A stretch of 64,000 bases of DNA, taken from the NCBI RefSeq assembly GCF_001310085.1, contig NZ_CP012643.1, positions 2,959,501-3,023,500 on the forward strand, in the 5' to 3' direction. The notes beneath the pieces were generated by a model, which was given only the letters and a program-made list of their open reading frames with translations, made no database searches and was not told the origin of the DNA. This document shows, in pieces, positions 17,618-26,212 of this stretch; the stretch's first letter is position 1, and each line of letters begins with the position of its first letter. The translations under genes were made by a program, and so were the position numbers. Source of the DNA: Rufibacter tibetensis. GTDB lineage: Bacteria > Bacteroidota > Bacteroidia > Cytophagales > Hymenobacteraceae.

Positions 17618-20557
17618 TTATTGTAATTCATCCAGTAACCTGAATGGGTTCAGCTTTTGCAGATCTAGAGAGTACCGGATGTTGTTTCTGAAGTCTTTGA
17701 AGCTTTTTGGGAGGCCTGAGTCGTAGTTGTTTCCGGCCACCGGAAAGTAGATTTGGACTGCATCCCGGAAGAAGCTCCATTGCAGACCGGTGCCGTACTG
17801 CAATCTGTTTTGTACCTGCACCATGCCCAGGTCCAGGTACACGGCCAAAGGTGTCACCGGCAAGTCTGCGGTGAGGTTAAGAGCCGCCATCCACTCACGG
17901 CTCACCATCTGCACGGGGTTACGGAACCCACCATCCTGCCGGTCAGTCTGCCGGATAGACGTGATCCCTCCGAGTGAGGTGTATAGTTCGGTTCGGTTGA
18001 AGAAGGGCGTCTGCCGCAGGTAATCAGGGCTGCCCGCCATGCCCAGTACAAAGGGACCATTATATTGATTATTGTTCGCCAGGAACCCTACAAAAGCCCT
18101 TGCCCTTACTTCTTTTCCTGAGCGGTACTGTTGCCAGTTTTCAATTGAAAGCCTGAACCGGAGCGGACGAAAAGTGGTGGTACGTTCATCTGTCAAAATA
18201 TCCGGGGCGGAAGGAATGATGCGGTACTGGAACATAGTCGCATCAAAATCTACCTGGGTGCCGCTTACCGCGTTTTTAGTAGTTAACCTGTAAGCAAGCC
18301 GGGGAGCCTGATAATCTGGGGTAAGGTCGTCCTGCACAAAGTGCCAGGCCAACGACAGCTGTTGCCGGGCAACGCCTGGGTTTGTAAGCCGATTATGGAA
18401 AGTCAGGCTGGGAGTAACTGTATGAAACGAGGCGAACCGCTGTGCCTGTACGCCAACCTCTACCTTGCGCAGAAAGCCTTGTGCCGGAATCTTGAAGCGT
18501 ACATCTGCCAGGCCCGTGAGACGGCTGCTCTTGAAGGCGTACATGGGCAGGACCACATAGTTGAGTTTGTGCTCTGTGAGAAGTGAGTTGTAAAAGGCCG
18601 CACCTAATTGGAATCCGTCATAGGTGTTGTAGCCCGGGGCAGGTGCCCAGAAAAGCTGCTTCTGATCAATTCGCTCCACGCCCAGCAGTCTTTGCAGGTG
18701 CAATGGCTCGCTTTTCGGGAAAAGGCGCCCTAAACGGTGCTGGTTGTCGCGGCGGTCCAGTTCCGGGAAAAGGTACTCTGGATCCAGTACGACTCGGTCA
18801 ATATTTTGGGTCTCAAACGTGACAGTTTGCTCTCGTTCGCCCGGTTTGGTCCAGTGCGATTCCAGAATTTTTCCTTCCTTGTCTAAAGCAGCTACCTGTA
18901 CGGGCAACGCCAGTTTGCCTTGTTGTTGCACTACCACTTGAGTAGAGTTACCAGAGGTAGTAACTTTATCTAAATGTGCATCTGGTATGATAGTGGAAGG
19001 AAGCAGTTCCTGAAAAAACCAACCCAGCGACTCTCCCGTGGATTTCTCCAAGGTAGCTTGCAGGTCTTCGGGGTAAGGGTGTTTAAACTGCCACTGGCGG
19101 TAATAGGTGTGCATGGCGCTGTCAAAGCGGGCGGTACCCAGGTACTTCTCCAGGTACTGGAACAGCTGGGCCGTTTTCAGGTAGACCATGGTTCCGTAAT
19201 TAAGCGTCCTGAACTGAGTAGACGGGGCAGTGACGGGTTGGTCCAGACCTCGGCTGGCCGCCGATAAATAGGCTGGGTTATCAATAGCGGCCGGGGGCAG
19301 GTCATCTACCCCGAAGAACTTCCCGAAGGCGTTCTTGTTCACCTCGCTTGAGACCATGCCCGCATAGGGATTGCGGCGGGCTTTGGTCCTGAATTCATAA
19401 TAGGAATTAATACCCTCGTCCAGCCAGGGGTGCGCGCGCTCGTTGCTGGCCAGAATCCCATAAAACCAGTTGTGCCCCACCTCGTGGATGATGGCTTCGG
19501 GCTCCGTGACCGTCACCATCGGGTATTCCATGCCTGCGCCGGCACTCAAGGCGGCGTCTACAGCCGTAGCGTGGGAGTACGGATAATCGCCCAGCCACAG
19601 GGAATACGAATACACCGCATCATTTATATCAGCCACGCTCTTGACCCATTTCTGGGCCTCACGGTTGGTGAACAAAAGCCACGTGGTCACGGTGCGTTTG
19701 GAATACGGCAACGTGACCTGGCTTTTCAATACATTGAACCGTTTGTCTGCGAACCACGCGAAATCATGGATGCGGTCTTGCCGGTAATGCAGCGTTTTAG
19801 TAGTGCTTGCCGAGGCCGGGAACGCCAGATCCTCTGCATTGAATTCCTTTTTGGCAGCCGTAACCTGCGCCAGGTTGTCTAAACGGGCTTGTTCCTCGGG
19901 GTTCTGCAATTCGCCGGTAGCGCCTATGGTGTAGTTGGCTGGCAAGGTGATGCGCACATCAAAGGATCCGAACTCGGAGTAAAATTCGCCTTGGTCCAGG
20001 TACGGCATGGGGTGCCAGCCTTTGTGGTCAAATACAGCTGGTTTAGGGTACCACTGCGAGATCTGGTAAGATTGCCCTACGTGCCCTAGCCGCGAAAAAG
20101 AATCGGGTAACTTTACCTGAAACGGCGTGCTGATGGTGATGCGCCCGCCCGGAGCCAACGGCTGGTTTAACGTCAACCTGGCAATGTCGGGGTTTTGCGC
20201 ATCCAGTTCCCATTTTACGTTTTGGCCATCTATTTTGAAATCCAGGCCTGAAACGGAGCCACGCGCTTCTTTCGGGGCGAAATGGAATTTGCTTTCCCCA
20301 TTCAGAAGTTGCTGCTTCGCGAAGGCGGTGTTACGACCTTTGTAGGCATTGGGCCATAGGTGGAAGTACAGAAACGTCAGCGTCTCCGGCGAGTGGTTCA
20401 CGTATTCAATCTGCTCCGTGGCGGTGAGCGTGTGCTGAACATCATCCAGCGTCACATCAATTTTATAGTTCACCTCCTGTTGCCAGTACGGTTGTTGGGC
20501 AAAAGAGAGAAACGGAAGCAAAAGCAATAGCGGAAGTAAAAGCCGGTAGCGCATCAT
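17618..20557 (-). CDS. Secreted M1 family metallopeptidase with a barrel-like C-terminal region
   Basis: 979 residues from the ATG complementary to 20555-20557, followed by a signal peptide (RLLLPLLLLLPFLSFAQ). Residues ~25-560 are an M1 aminopeptidase: an N-terminal beta domain, AGAGMEYPMVTV as the substrate-anchoring GxMEN-type motif, then H358-E-V-G-H362 and Glu381 in WLDEGINSYYEF, the HExxH-x18-E zinc site. The last ~360 residues alternate short beta strands and polar turns (KLNYVVLPMYAFKSSRL, VEVGVQAQRFASFHTV, RARAFVGFLAN), like an outer-membrane beta-barrel. The protease may therefore be tethered to the outer membrane; that is inference. It diverges from the M20 genes. Confidence 0.9.
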   Translation of the reverse strand: MMRYRLLLPLLLLLPFLSFAQQPYWQQEVNYKIDVTLDDVQHTLTATEQIEYVNHSPETLTFLYFHLWPNAYKGRNTAFAKQQLLNGESKFHFAPKEARGSVSGLDFKIDGQNVKWELDAQNPDIARLTLNQPLAPGGRITISTPFQVKLPDSFSRLGHVGQSYQISQWYPKPAVFDHKGWHPMPYLDQGEFYSEFGSFDVRITLPANYTIGATGELQNPEEQARLDNLAQVTAAKKEFNAEDLAFPASASTTKTLHYRQDRIHDFAWFADKRFNVLKSQVTLPYSKRTVTTWLLFTNREAQKWVKSVADINDAVYSYSLWLGDYPYSHATAVDAALSAGAGMEYPMVTVTEPEAIIHEVGHNWFYGILASNERAHPWLDEGINSYYEFRTKARRNPYAGMVSSEVNKNAFGKFFGVDDLPPAAIDNPAYLSAASRGLDQPVTAPSTQFRTLNYGTMVYLKTAQLFQYLEKYLGTARFDSAMHTYYRQWQFKHPYPEDLQATLEKSTGESLGWFFQELLPSTIIPDAHLDKVTTSGNSTQVVVQQQGKLALPVQVAALDKEGKILESHWTKPGEREQTVTFETQNIDRVVLDPEYLFPELDRRDNQHRLGRLFPKSEPLHLQRLLGVERIDQKQLFWAPAPGYNTYDGFQLGAAFYNSLLTEHKLNYVVLPMYAFKSSRLTGLADVRFKIPAQGFLRKVEVGVQAQRFASFHTVTPSLTFHNRLTNPGVARQQLSLAWHFVQDDLTPDYQAPRLAYRLTTKNAVSGTQVDFDATMFQYRIIPSAPDILTDERTTTFRPLRFRLSIENWQQYRSGKEVRARAFVGFLANNNQYNGPFVLGMAGSPDYLRQTPFFNRTELYTSLGGITSIRQTDRQDGGFRNPVQMVSREWMAALNLTADLPVTPLAVYLDLGMVQVQNRLQYGTGLQWSFFRDAVQIYFPVAGNNYDSGLPKSFKDFRNNIRYSLDLQKLNPFRLLDELQ

Positions 20558-20762
20558 GGAAGTTTGAAATTCGCTTGAAATTACAACTATTAGAGGTAGT
20601 GGCAATCTCTTGGGGTTGCTTCTGCGCCATGGGAAGGCTGAAGATTTTGTTTGTAGCTATTCAAACCTTCTAGCCAAACTTCAGGCGCTTTTGCCCTATT
20701 TTTCAGAATTTATGCTTAACATAGGAGTGCAAAACATCACAGCTCATCCATACATAACCAGC

Positions 20763-22079
20763 ATGAACCCGTTCAAAAAGATAGCCTCAGCGGCAGCGCT
20801 GATGGCCCTTACCCAAGTAACCCAGGCTCAAACCACCAACCTGCACGCCCAGATTGACCAACTCGCGAATAAACTGGAACCGAAAGTCATCCAATGGCGC
20901 CGTGACTTCCACCAGAATCCGGAGCTGAGTAACCGCGAAATAAAGACCGCTGAGAAAGTGGCCAAGCACCTGAAGAGCCTTGGGTTTGAGGTGAAGACCG
21001 GTGTGGCGAAAACTGGCGTCATCGGCATTCTGAAAGGTGGTCAGCCCGGACCCGTAGTAGCCCTCCGCGCCGATATGGACGCTCTGCCCGTAACCGAGCG
21101 CAACAGCCTGCCCTTTGCGTCTAAAGTACGCACCACGTTCAATAACCAGGAAGTGGGCGTGATGCATGCCTGCGGGCACGACACTCACATAGCCATGCTC
21201 ATGGGCGCCGCCGAGATTCTGGCGCAGCACAAGAAAGACCTGAAGGGTACGGTGAAGTTCATCTTCCAACCTGCCGAAGAAGGAGCCCCGGCCGGGGAAG
21301 AGGGTGGAGCCGAAGTGATGGTAGCCCAAGGCGCTTTAGAGAACCCCAAAGTAGATGCCATCTTCGGGTTGCACATTAACTCTGCCACCGAGGTAGGTAC
21401 CCTCAAATACCGTCCGCAGGGCACCATGGCCAGCTCCGATAATTTCAAGATTAAGGTGAAAGGTCGTCAGGCGCACGGCGCGTATCCCTGGATGAGCGTA
21501 GACCCGATTGTGGTTTCGGCGCAGATCATCAACGGCATACAAACCATTGTGAGCCGCCAGATGGAGCTCACCAACGAGGCTGCCGTAGTCACGGTGGGCG
21601 CTATCCATGGTGGGGTAAGAACCAATATCATTCCTGAGGAAGTGGAGATGATTGGCACCATCCGGTCACTAGACCCCAAAATGCAGGACCAGATCCATGA
21701 GAAACTGCGCCGCACCGCTGAGATGATTGCCGCCAGTGCCGGTGCTACCGCCACCGTAGAAATCGTGAAAAACACGCCCATCACCTATAACCACGAAGCC
21801 CTTACTGCCCACATACTGCCATCTTTACAGACCGTGGCAGGCCAGCAGAACGTAGTACTCACCAAAGCCGTGACTGGCGCCGAGGACTTTGCCTATTACC
21901 AGCAGAAAGTACCGGGCGTGTTCATCTTCGTGGGTGGCATGAGCAAAGGCCAGGACCCTTCCAAAATGCCAGCTCACCATACCCCAGACTTCATGATTGA
22001 CGAAAGCGGCTTAAAACTAGGCGTGCGTACCCTAGCCTATCTGGCCGTGGATTACCTGAACAACCCGTTGAAAAAGTAA
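20763..22079 (+). CDS. Secreted M20 family amidohydrolase, copy 1
   Basis: 438 residues from the ATG at 20763, chosen because it opens a signal peptide (FKKIASAAALMALTQVTQAQ). It belongs to the M20D amidohydrolases (hippurate hydrolase, N-acyl-L-amino-acid amidohydrolase). Metal and catalytic motifs are RADMDALPV, MHACGHDTHIAML, FQPAEEG, IFGLHIN and the late AHHTPDF. It removes acyl groups from N-acyl amino acids, here probably in the periplasm. A close paralogue follows at 22734 in the same orientation, apparently a tandem duplication, although each has its own upstream region. Confidence 0.94.
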   Translation: MNPFKKIASAAALMALTQVTQAQTTNLHAQIDQLANKLEPKVIQWRRDFHQNPELSNREIKTAEKVAKHLKSLGFEVKTGVAKTGVIGILKGGQPGPVVALRADMDALPVTERNSLPFASKVRTTFNNQEVGVMHACGHDTHIAMLMGAAEILAQHKKDLKGTVKFIFQPAEEGAPAGEEGGAEVMVAQGALENPKVDAIFGLHINSATEVGTLKYRPQGTMASSDNFKIKVKGRQAHGAYPWMSVDPIVVSAQIINGIQTIVSRQMELTNEAAVVTVGAIHGGVRTNIIPEEVEMIGTIRSLDPKMQDQIHEKLRRTAEMIAASAGATATVEIVKNTPITYNHEALTAHILPSLQTVAGQQNVVLTKAVTGAEDFAYYQQKVPGVFIFVGGMSKGQDPSKMPAHHTPDFMIDESGLKLGVRTLAYLAVDYLNNPLKK

Positions 22080-22341
22080 CACAGCAACATCAATTTTAAC
22101 GCCCTGCTTCAAGGTTACAGGGATTTCAAATTGGGATTTTACAAACTATAACCCAGTAGATATTACCCAAGACCGTTCCTAAATAGTGATTCTCCCCTTG
22201 AGGGGAGCGGAGAGGGGTGTTTACACCTGCTGGTTCCCTTATTGCTTCTCTATAAAGAACATACTTGCGGAAAAGACAAAAGCCAAGGTAGCTATAGAAA
22301 TACGTTTGAGGCCTGTTTTAGGAAAACTTGTAATAAACGTT

Positions 22342-22383
22342 TTTCCGTTGGCGTGAGCTTGCAGCTCGTGTCTGCACTTATGC
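22342..22383 (+). repeat. REP-like palindrome, left copy
   Basis: TTGGCGTGAGCTTGCAGCTC then GTGTCTGCACTTATGC. It has an internal GAGCT/AGCTC hairpin and is matched in inverted orientation at 22562-22606. Confidence 0.65.
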
Positions 22384-22561
22384 CGGAAATCTTTTGGCTC
22401 CTGCTTTCAGAGTTCAGGTATTCTGGCTGGCTCAAAAGGAACTTACCGCTTCATTGCCATCTTGGAAAGACCTATCAAACGAACTATAAAGAAAAGGAGC
22501 AACAACTCTACTGTTAGTTTAGGAGGTCCTTTCATGAGGACAGAATAAGGAGGAGCGTTTT

Positions 22562-22606
22562 GCAATGCGTGCGGACACGAGTTGGAAGCTCGCGCCAGCG
22601 AAATAC
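22562..22606 (-). repeat. REP-like palindrome, right inverted copy
   Basis: GCAATGCGTGCGGACACGAG then TTGGAAGCTCGCGCCAGCG. Its reverse complement reads GCTGGCGCGAGCTTCCAACT then CGTGTCCGCACGCATTGC, aligning with the left copy over ~40 bp with a handful of mismatches. Confidence 0.65.
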
Positions 22607-22676
22607 GATTAGCCCTCTTTACATGAAGTAGTTGACCAGCTCCTTAGCTAAAATTCCTTTTCCCACTTAAGCAGTG

Positions 22677-22684
22677 TACTTTTG
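22677..22684 (+). promoter_or_regulatory. Bacteroidota -7 box for the second M20 gene
   Basis: TACTTTTG matches TAnnTTTG, 49 bp before the ATG at 22734. It supports that start over the GTG at 22674. Confidence 0.5.
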
Positions 22685-22698
22685 TATTTTCCAGGCTG

Positions 22699-22722
22699 AT
22701 TTTCCAAAAATAGCCGCTAAAC
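22699..22722 (+). repeat. Copy of the dispersed intergenic motif
   Basis: ATTTTCCAAAAATAGCCGCT then AAAC. Here it lies in the presumed 5' leader, between the promoter box and the M20 start codon. Confidence 0.55.
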
Positions 22723-22733
22723 AAAAGAACCTT

Positions 22734-24056
22734 ATGCTTTTTCATAAATCGCTTCTATTGTTCCTGACTTCACTTCTGGGAGTATCGCTCATCAGCAGCG
22801 CGCAAACAAGCGGAGCACAAACTCAGATAGACCAGCTCGCTGATAAGGTAGAGCCCAAAGTTATCCAGTGGCGCCGCGAACTGCACCAAAACCCCGAGCT
22901 TGGCAATTTTGAGGTGAAGACTGCTGAGAAAATCGCGAAGCACCTGAAGGCACTTGGCCTGGAAGTGAAAACCGGGGTAGCCAGAACAGGCGTGGTAGGC
23001 ATTCTCAAAGGTGGCCAGCCTGGTCCGGTGGTGGCCTTGCGCGCCGACATGGATGCGTTACCCGTAACCGAGAATAATACCCACAATCTGCCATTTGCCT
23101 CTAAAGTGAAAACTACCTTTGAAGGGCAGCAAGTGGGCGTGATGCACGCCTGCGGGCATGATGCGCACGTAGCCATGCTGATGGGGGTAGCCGAGGTGCT
23201 GAGCAGTATGAAAAAAGACCTGAAAGGCACCGTGAAATTCATCTTCCAGCCGGCCGAGGAAGGCTCTGCTCCCGGACAGGTGGGCGGCGCGAAGCTAATG
23301 GTGCAGGAAGGTGTTCTTGATGCTCCTAAAGTGGATGCCATCTTCGGGCTGCACATTAGGTCAGATGTGGAGGTGGGCACCATTACGTATCGGCCGCAGG
23401 GCATGATGGCCAGTTCAGATAACTTTAAGATTACGGTAAAGGGGCAGCAATCGCACGGTGGTACGCCTTGGATGGGCGTGGACCCGGTAGTGACCTCGGC
23501 GTACATTGTGACCGCGCTGCAAACCATTGTGAGCCGTCAGCTAGACGTAACCAATGCGGCAGCTATTGTGACGGTAGGCGCCATCAACGGCGGTGTACGC
23601 GCTAACATCGTGCCCAGCCAGGTGGAGATGATCGGGACAATCAGGGCGCTGGACGTACCCATGCAGCAGCAGATCCATGAACGACTGAAGAAAACGGCCA
23701 CCAGCATCGCCACTGGTGCCGGGGCTACCGCTGAGGTGGAGATCCAGGAAATGACACCGGTGACCTACAACCATGAGGCCTTGACCGCGCACATGCTGCC
23801 TTCGTTGCAACGCGTAGCAGGTACCAACCAGGTGAAGCTTACTAAGCCCGTAACCATTGCTGAGGATTATGCCTATTTCCAGCAGAAAATACCAGGGCTT
23901 TACCTTTTCCTGGGCGGCATGCCAAAGGGGCAAGACCCCGCCAAAGCACCTTCACACCATACGCCTGATTTCTACATTGAAGAAAGCGGTCTGAAACTGG
24001 GCGTTCGGGCATTAGCCAATTTGGCGGTAGATTACCTGAATGCACCTATGAAATAA
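22734..24056 (+). CDS. Secreted M20 family amidohydrolase, copy 2
   Basis: 440 residues from the ATG at 22734, opening a signal peptide (HKSLLLFLTSLLGVSLISSA). It is a close paralogue of the preceding gene, co-linear from the DQLA segment to the end and roughly three-quarters identical by eye. All M20D motifs are present: RADMDALPV, MHACGHDAHVAMLM, FQPAEEG, IFGLHIR and SHHTPDF. Differences concentrate near the active-site rim (REFHQNPELSN becomes RELHQNPELGN, EDFAYYQQK becomes EDYAYFQQK), which may mean a different acyl or amino-acid preference. It has its own promoter. Confidence 0.94.
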   Translation: MLFHKSLLLFLTSLLGVSLISSAQTSGAQTQIDQLADKVEPKVIQWRRELHQNPELGNFEVKTAEKIAKHLKALGLEVKTGVARTGVVGILKGGQPGPVVALRADMDALPVTENNTHNLPFASKVKTTFEGQQVGVMHACGHDAHVAMLMGVAEVLSSMKKDLKGTVKFIFQPAEEGSAPGQVGGAKLMVQEGVLDAPKVDAIFGLHIRSDVEVGTITYRPQGMMASSDNFKITVKGQQSHGGTPWMGVDPVVTSAYIVTALQTIVSRQLDVTNAAAIVTVGAINGGVRANIVPSQVEMIGTIRALDVPMQQQIHERLKKTATSIATGAGATAEVEIQEMTPVTYNHEALTAHMLPSLQRVAGTNQVKLTKPVTIAEDYAYFQQKIPGLYLFLGGMPKGQDPAKAPSHHTPDFYIEESGLKLGVRALANLAVDYLNAPMK

Positions 24057-24174
24057 CGTTTAGCAGCCGTTGCAGGAAAAGGAACTAAAAACCCGTTGCA
24101 GCCCTTTTCGGGTGAATGAAATTCCTGTTCTATTTTAGTTTTTACACATCATCCTTCATATTCAAAAATCAACC

Positions 24175-25068
24175 TTGAAACTAGCATTAGTGACCTATGA
24201 AGCCATCCACAGCTATGGCTCATTGAGCGGCAGCGAAGACGGCGTTCTGATAGATTATCTTACTTCTAAAGGCATTGACATCACCTTAGAAGACTGGCAT
24301 GACCCAGCTGTGAATTGGGAGCAATATGACCTGGCGGTTTTTAAATCGCCATGGGATTACTTTGACAAGTTTCCCGCCTTTTGCGCGTGGCTGGACCGCA
24401 TGGAAGCATTGGGCATTCGTACCCTGAATCCTATCTCTACCATCCGCTGGAATGCCGACAAGCATTACCTGCTGGAAGTGGAGAAAGCCGGTTTGCCCAT
24501 TGTGCCGACTGCTTTGCTCAAAAGAGGAACCGCCGTACAACTGGAGCAGTATTTCACCCATTTCCAGACTGATAAGCTCATCATCAAGCCCTGCGTAAGT
24601 GGTGGCGCGAAGAACACGTTTATTGTGTCTCGTGATGAAGTGGAAGGAGTAACCCCTAAGTTGGAGGAGTTGCTGAGAGCTGAAGATTTCCTGGCGCAGC
24701 CGTTCATGCCGCAGATTCAGGAAGAAGGCGAGTGGTCATTCCTGTTCTTCAACGGCCAGTACAGCCACTGCCTGCTCAAGTCGGCCAAAGACGGTGATTT
24801 CAGGGTGCAGCACTTCTTCGGGGGAACTATCCATCCGCAGGAAGCCCCGGCCTACTTGTTAGAACAAGCTCAAACCTTGGTGAACCAGTTTGCTGATGGC
24901 TGCCTGTACGCCCGTGTAGACGGCATAGTGGTAGGCGAGGAGCTGCAATTAATGGAATTGGAGCTGATTGAGCCGTTCCTGTACCTGCACACCCATCCAG
25001 AGGCACTGGAAAACTACTACCAAGCCTTGGTACAAATGATGGAAGAGGTGCCTTCCTCCGTTTCCTAG
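24175..25068 (+). CDS. ATP-grasp family protein (RimK/cycloserine-ligase-like)
   Basis: 297 residues. The start is a TTG at 24175 giving MKLALVTYEA; no ATG lies nearby and the strand-forming N-terminus must be kept. The order is a pre-ATP-grasp Rossmann half (YDLAVFKSPWDYFDK), the ATP-grasp lysines (KLIIKPCVSGGAKNTFIV), the adenine lid (FLAQPFMPQIQEEGEWSFLF) and the Mg-binding end (LYARVDGIVVGEELQLMELE). Such enzymes ligate a carboxylate to an amine or thiol with ATP, and the closest type I know is the RimK/DcsG-like group. No biosynthetic partner is adjacent, so the substrate is open. Confidence 0.85.
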   Translation: MKLALVTYEAIHSYGSLSGSEDGVLIDYLTSKGIDITLEDWHDPAVNWEQYDLAVFKSPWDYFDKFPAFCAWLDRMEALGIRTLNPISTIRWNADKHYLLEVEKAGLPIVPTALLKRGTAVQLEQYFTHFQTDKLIIKPCVSGGAKNTFIVSRDEVEGVTPKLEELLRAEDFLAQPFMPQIQEEGEWSFLFFNGQYSHCLLKSAKDGDFRVQHFFGGTIHPQEAPAYLLEQAQTLVNQFADGCLYARVDGIVVGEELQLMELELIEPFLYLHTHPEALENYYQALVQMMEEVPSSVS

Positions 25069-25090
25069 ATGATTTTAGAGAAACAGGCAT

Positions 25091-25135
25091 AAAAAAGAAA
25101 CCCCTCCGTGGCTGCCACGGAAGGGTTTCTTTTTT
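25091..25135. terminator. Bidirectional intrinsic terminator
   Basis: AAAAAAGAAACCCCTCCGTG pairs with CCACGGAAGGGTTTCTTTTT around a 3-nt loop, between the convergent ATP-grasp and SDR genes. A dispersed-motif copy (25073-25094) touches its left edge. Confidence 0.9.
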
Positions 25136-25151
25136 ATGGAGGAAGCAAGGT

Positions 25152-25925
25152 TTACCCAAACAAGTTGATGCTCATACCACCGTCCACGGCAATGCATTGG
25201 CCGGTGATGTACGCGGCGGCAGGCATGCATAGAAAGGCTACAGCAGCAGCCACATCTTCTGGGTTGCCTATGGTGCGGGTAGGGGTGCGGCTCAACACAC
25301 TTTCCAGGTACTCCTGGTTCTGCAGCACTTGCTCAGCGAGCGGGGTTCTGATGTACCAAGGCGCTACGCAGTTCACCCTGATTCCATCTGGTGCCCATTC
25401 ACCCGCCAGGTTCTTGGAGAGCTGGACCAGCGCAGCCTTGGTCATGCCGTAGATAGCACCGGTGCGCACGTGTCCTAAACCTGCCACCGAAGAGACATTC
25501 ACCACGTTGCCGTGCGGGGACTGCTTCAGGAACGGGTGTGACAAACGGCACAACTCGAAGGCCGAGGTGAGGTTGGTTTGCAGCAGGTAATTGTATTCTT
25601 CGGGCGTGTACTCGCCTATTTTCTTGCGGATGTTGGTGCCCACGTTGTTCACCAGAATGTCCAGGGAGCCCCAGGTGTTCTCCACCAATTGAAGCAGGTT
25701 GTGCCGGTCGGCGGGTTGACTTACGTCGGCCACCATGCCAGAGGCGTTCAAGCCCCTGGAACGCCAATCGGTCACGGCCTGGTTTACTTCCATTTCCTTA
25801 CGTGCCACAATCAGGACCTCGGCCCCAAAAGAAAGTAACTCTTCCGCAATGGCGGCGCCTATGCCTTTGGTGCCCCCGGTAACCAAGGCCTTGCGGCCTT
25901 CTAAACTCCAACGGTTGTTCTGCAT
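25152..25925 (-). CDS. Short-chain dehydrogenase/reductase (tropinone-reductase-like)
   Basis: 257 residues, a complete classical SDR. The NAD(P)-binding motif is [13 protein letters not shown], with NNVGTN on strand 4. Catalytic Ser is in NVSSVAG and Tyr/Lys in YGMTKAALV; the C-terminal cofactor loop is [10 protein letters not shown] and the end GGMSINLFG. The overall pattern is close to plant tropinone-reductase-like SDRs ([13 protein letters not shown]). The enzyme is cytoplasmic, and its alcohol/ketone substrate cannot be inferred. It is a single gene, convergent with the ATP-grasp gene. Confidence 0.93.
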   Translation of the reverse strand: MQNNRWSLEGRKALVTGGTKGIGAAIAEELLSFGAEVLIVARKEMEVNQAVTDWRSRGLNASGMVADVSQPADRHNLLQLVENTWGSLDILVNNVGTNIRKKIGEYTPEEYNYLLQTNLTSAFELCRLSHPFLKQSPHGNVVNVSSVAGLGHVRTGAIYGMTKAALVQLSKNLAGEWAPDGIRVNCVAPWYIRTPLAEQVLQNQEYLESVLSRTPTRTIGNPEDVAAAVAFLCMPAAAYITGQCIAVDGGMSINLFG

Positions 25926-26034
25926 TTGCTTCTTTATAGAATAAGATGATTTAAATGTTAAGTCTACGCAGAAAACGGCAGAAGGGAAAGAAAGCTGTAA
26001 GAAGTGAACTTTGGTGCCACCAGTTTTTCTCTTC

Positions 26035-26057
26035 TTTTCTGAAAGGCAGCCCTAAAC
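26035..26057 (+). repeat. Copy of the dispersed intergenic motif
   Basis: TTTTCTGAAAGGCAGCCCTA then AAC, upstream of the SDR gene. Confidence 0.5.
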
Positions 26058-26151
26058 AAGTAACACAACTTTCAAAGTGAAAGGCAGCATACATGGGTAT
26101 TCCTTTCCTGGTGTATTTCAATGTTTACCATGTGAAAGCTCCACATAAAAA

Positions 26152-26187
26152 AAAGAAGAGGCTTCCTACAAAGGAAGCCTCTTCTTT
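26152..26187 (-). terminator. Intrinsic terminator of the SprB/PA14 protein gene
   Basis: AAAGAAGAGGCTTCCT pairs perfectly with AGGAAGCCTCTTCTTT around a 4-nt loop, followed on the minus strand by a long T run. It lies 25 bp after the stop codon. Confidence 0.9.
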
Positions 26188-26212
26188 AGGGATTCAGAAT
26201 GAAGCAGGATTG

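Larger units (their letters stand above)
22080..22733. other. Intergenic region with repeats between the M20 paralogues
   Basis: About 650 bp without a convincing gene. It contains a G-rich hairpin (22192-22219), a dispersed-motif copy (22304-22327), an inverted pair of REP-like palindromes (22342-22383 and 22562-22606), a promoter box (22677-22684) and a further dispersed-motif copy (22699-22722). Confidence 0.7.

Noticed and set aside
19430-19882. 150-codon plus-strand frame
   Set aside because: Entirely antisense to the M1 peptidase catalytic domain, where the minus-strand reading has an intact zinc site.
22242-22517. 91-codon plus-strand frame between the M20 genes
   Set aside because: It runs through a dispersed-motif copy and a REP-like palindrome, and the product has no protein-like pattern.
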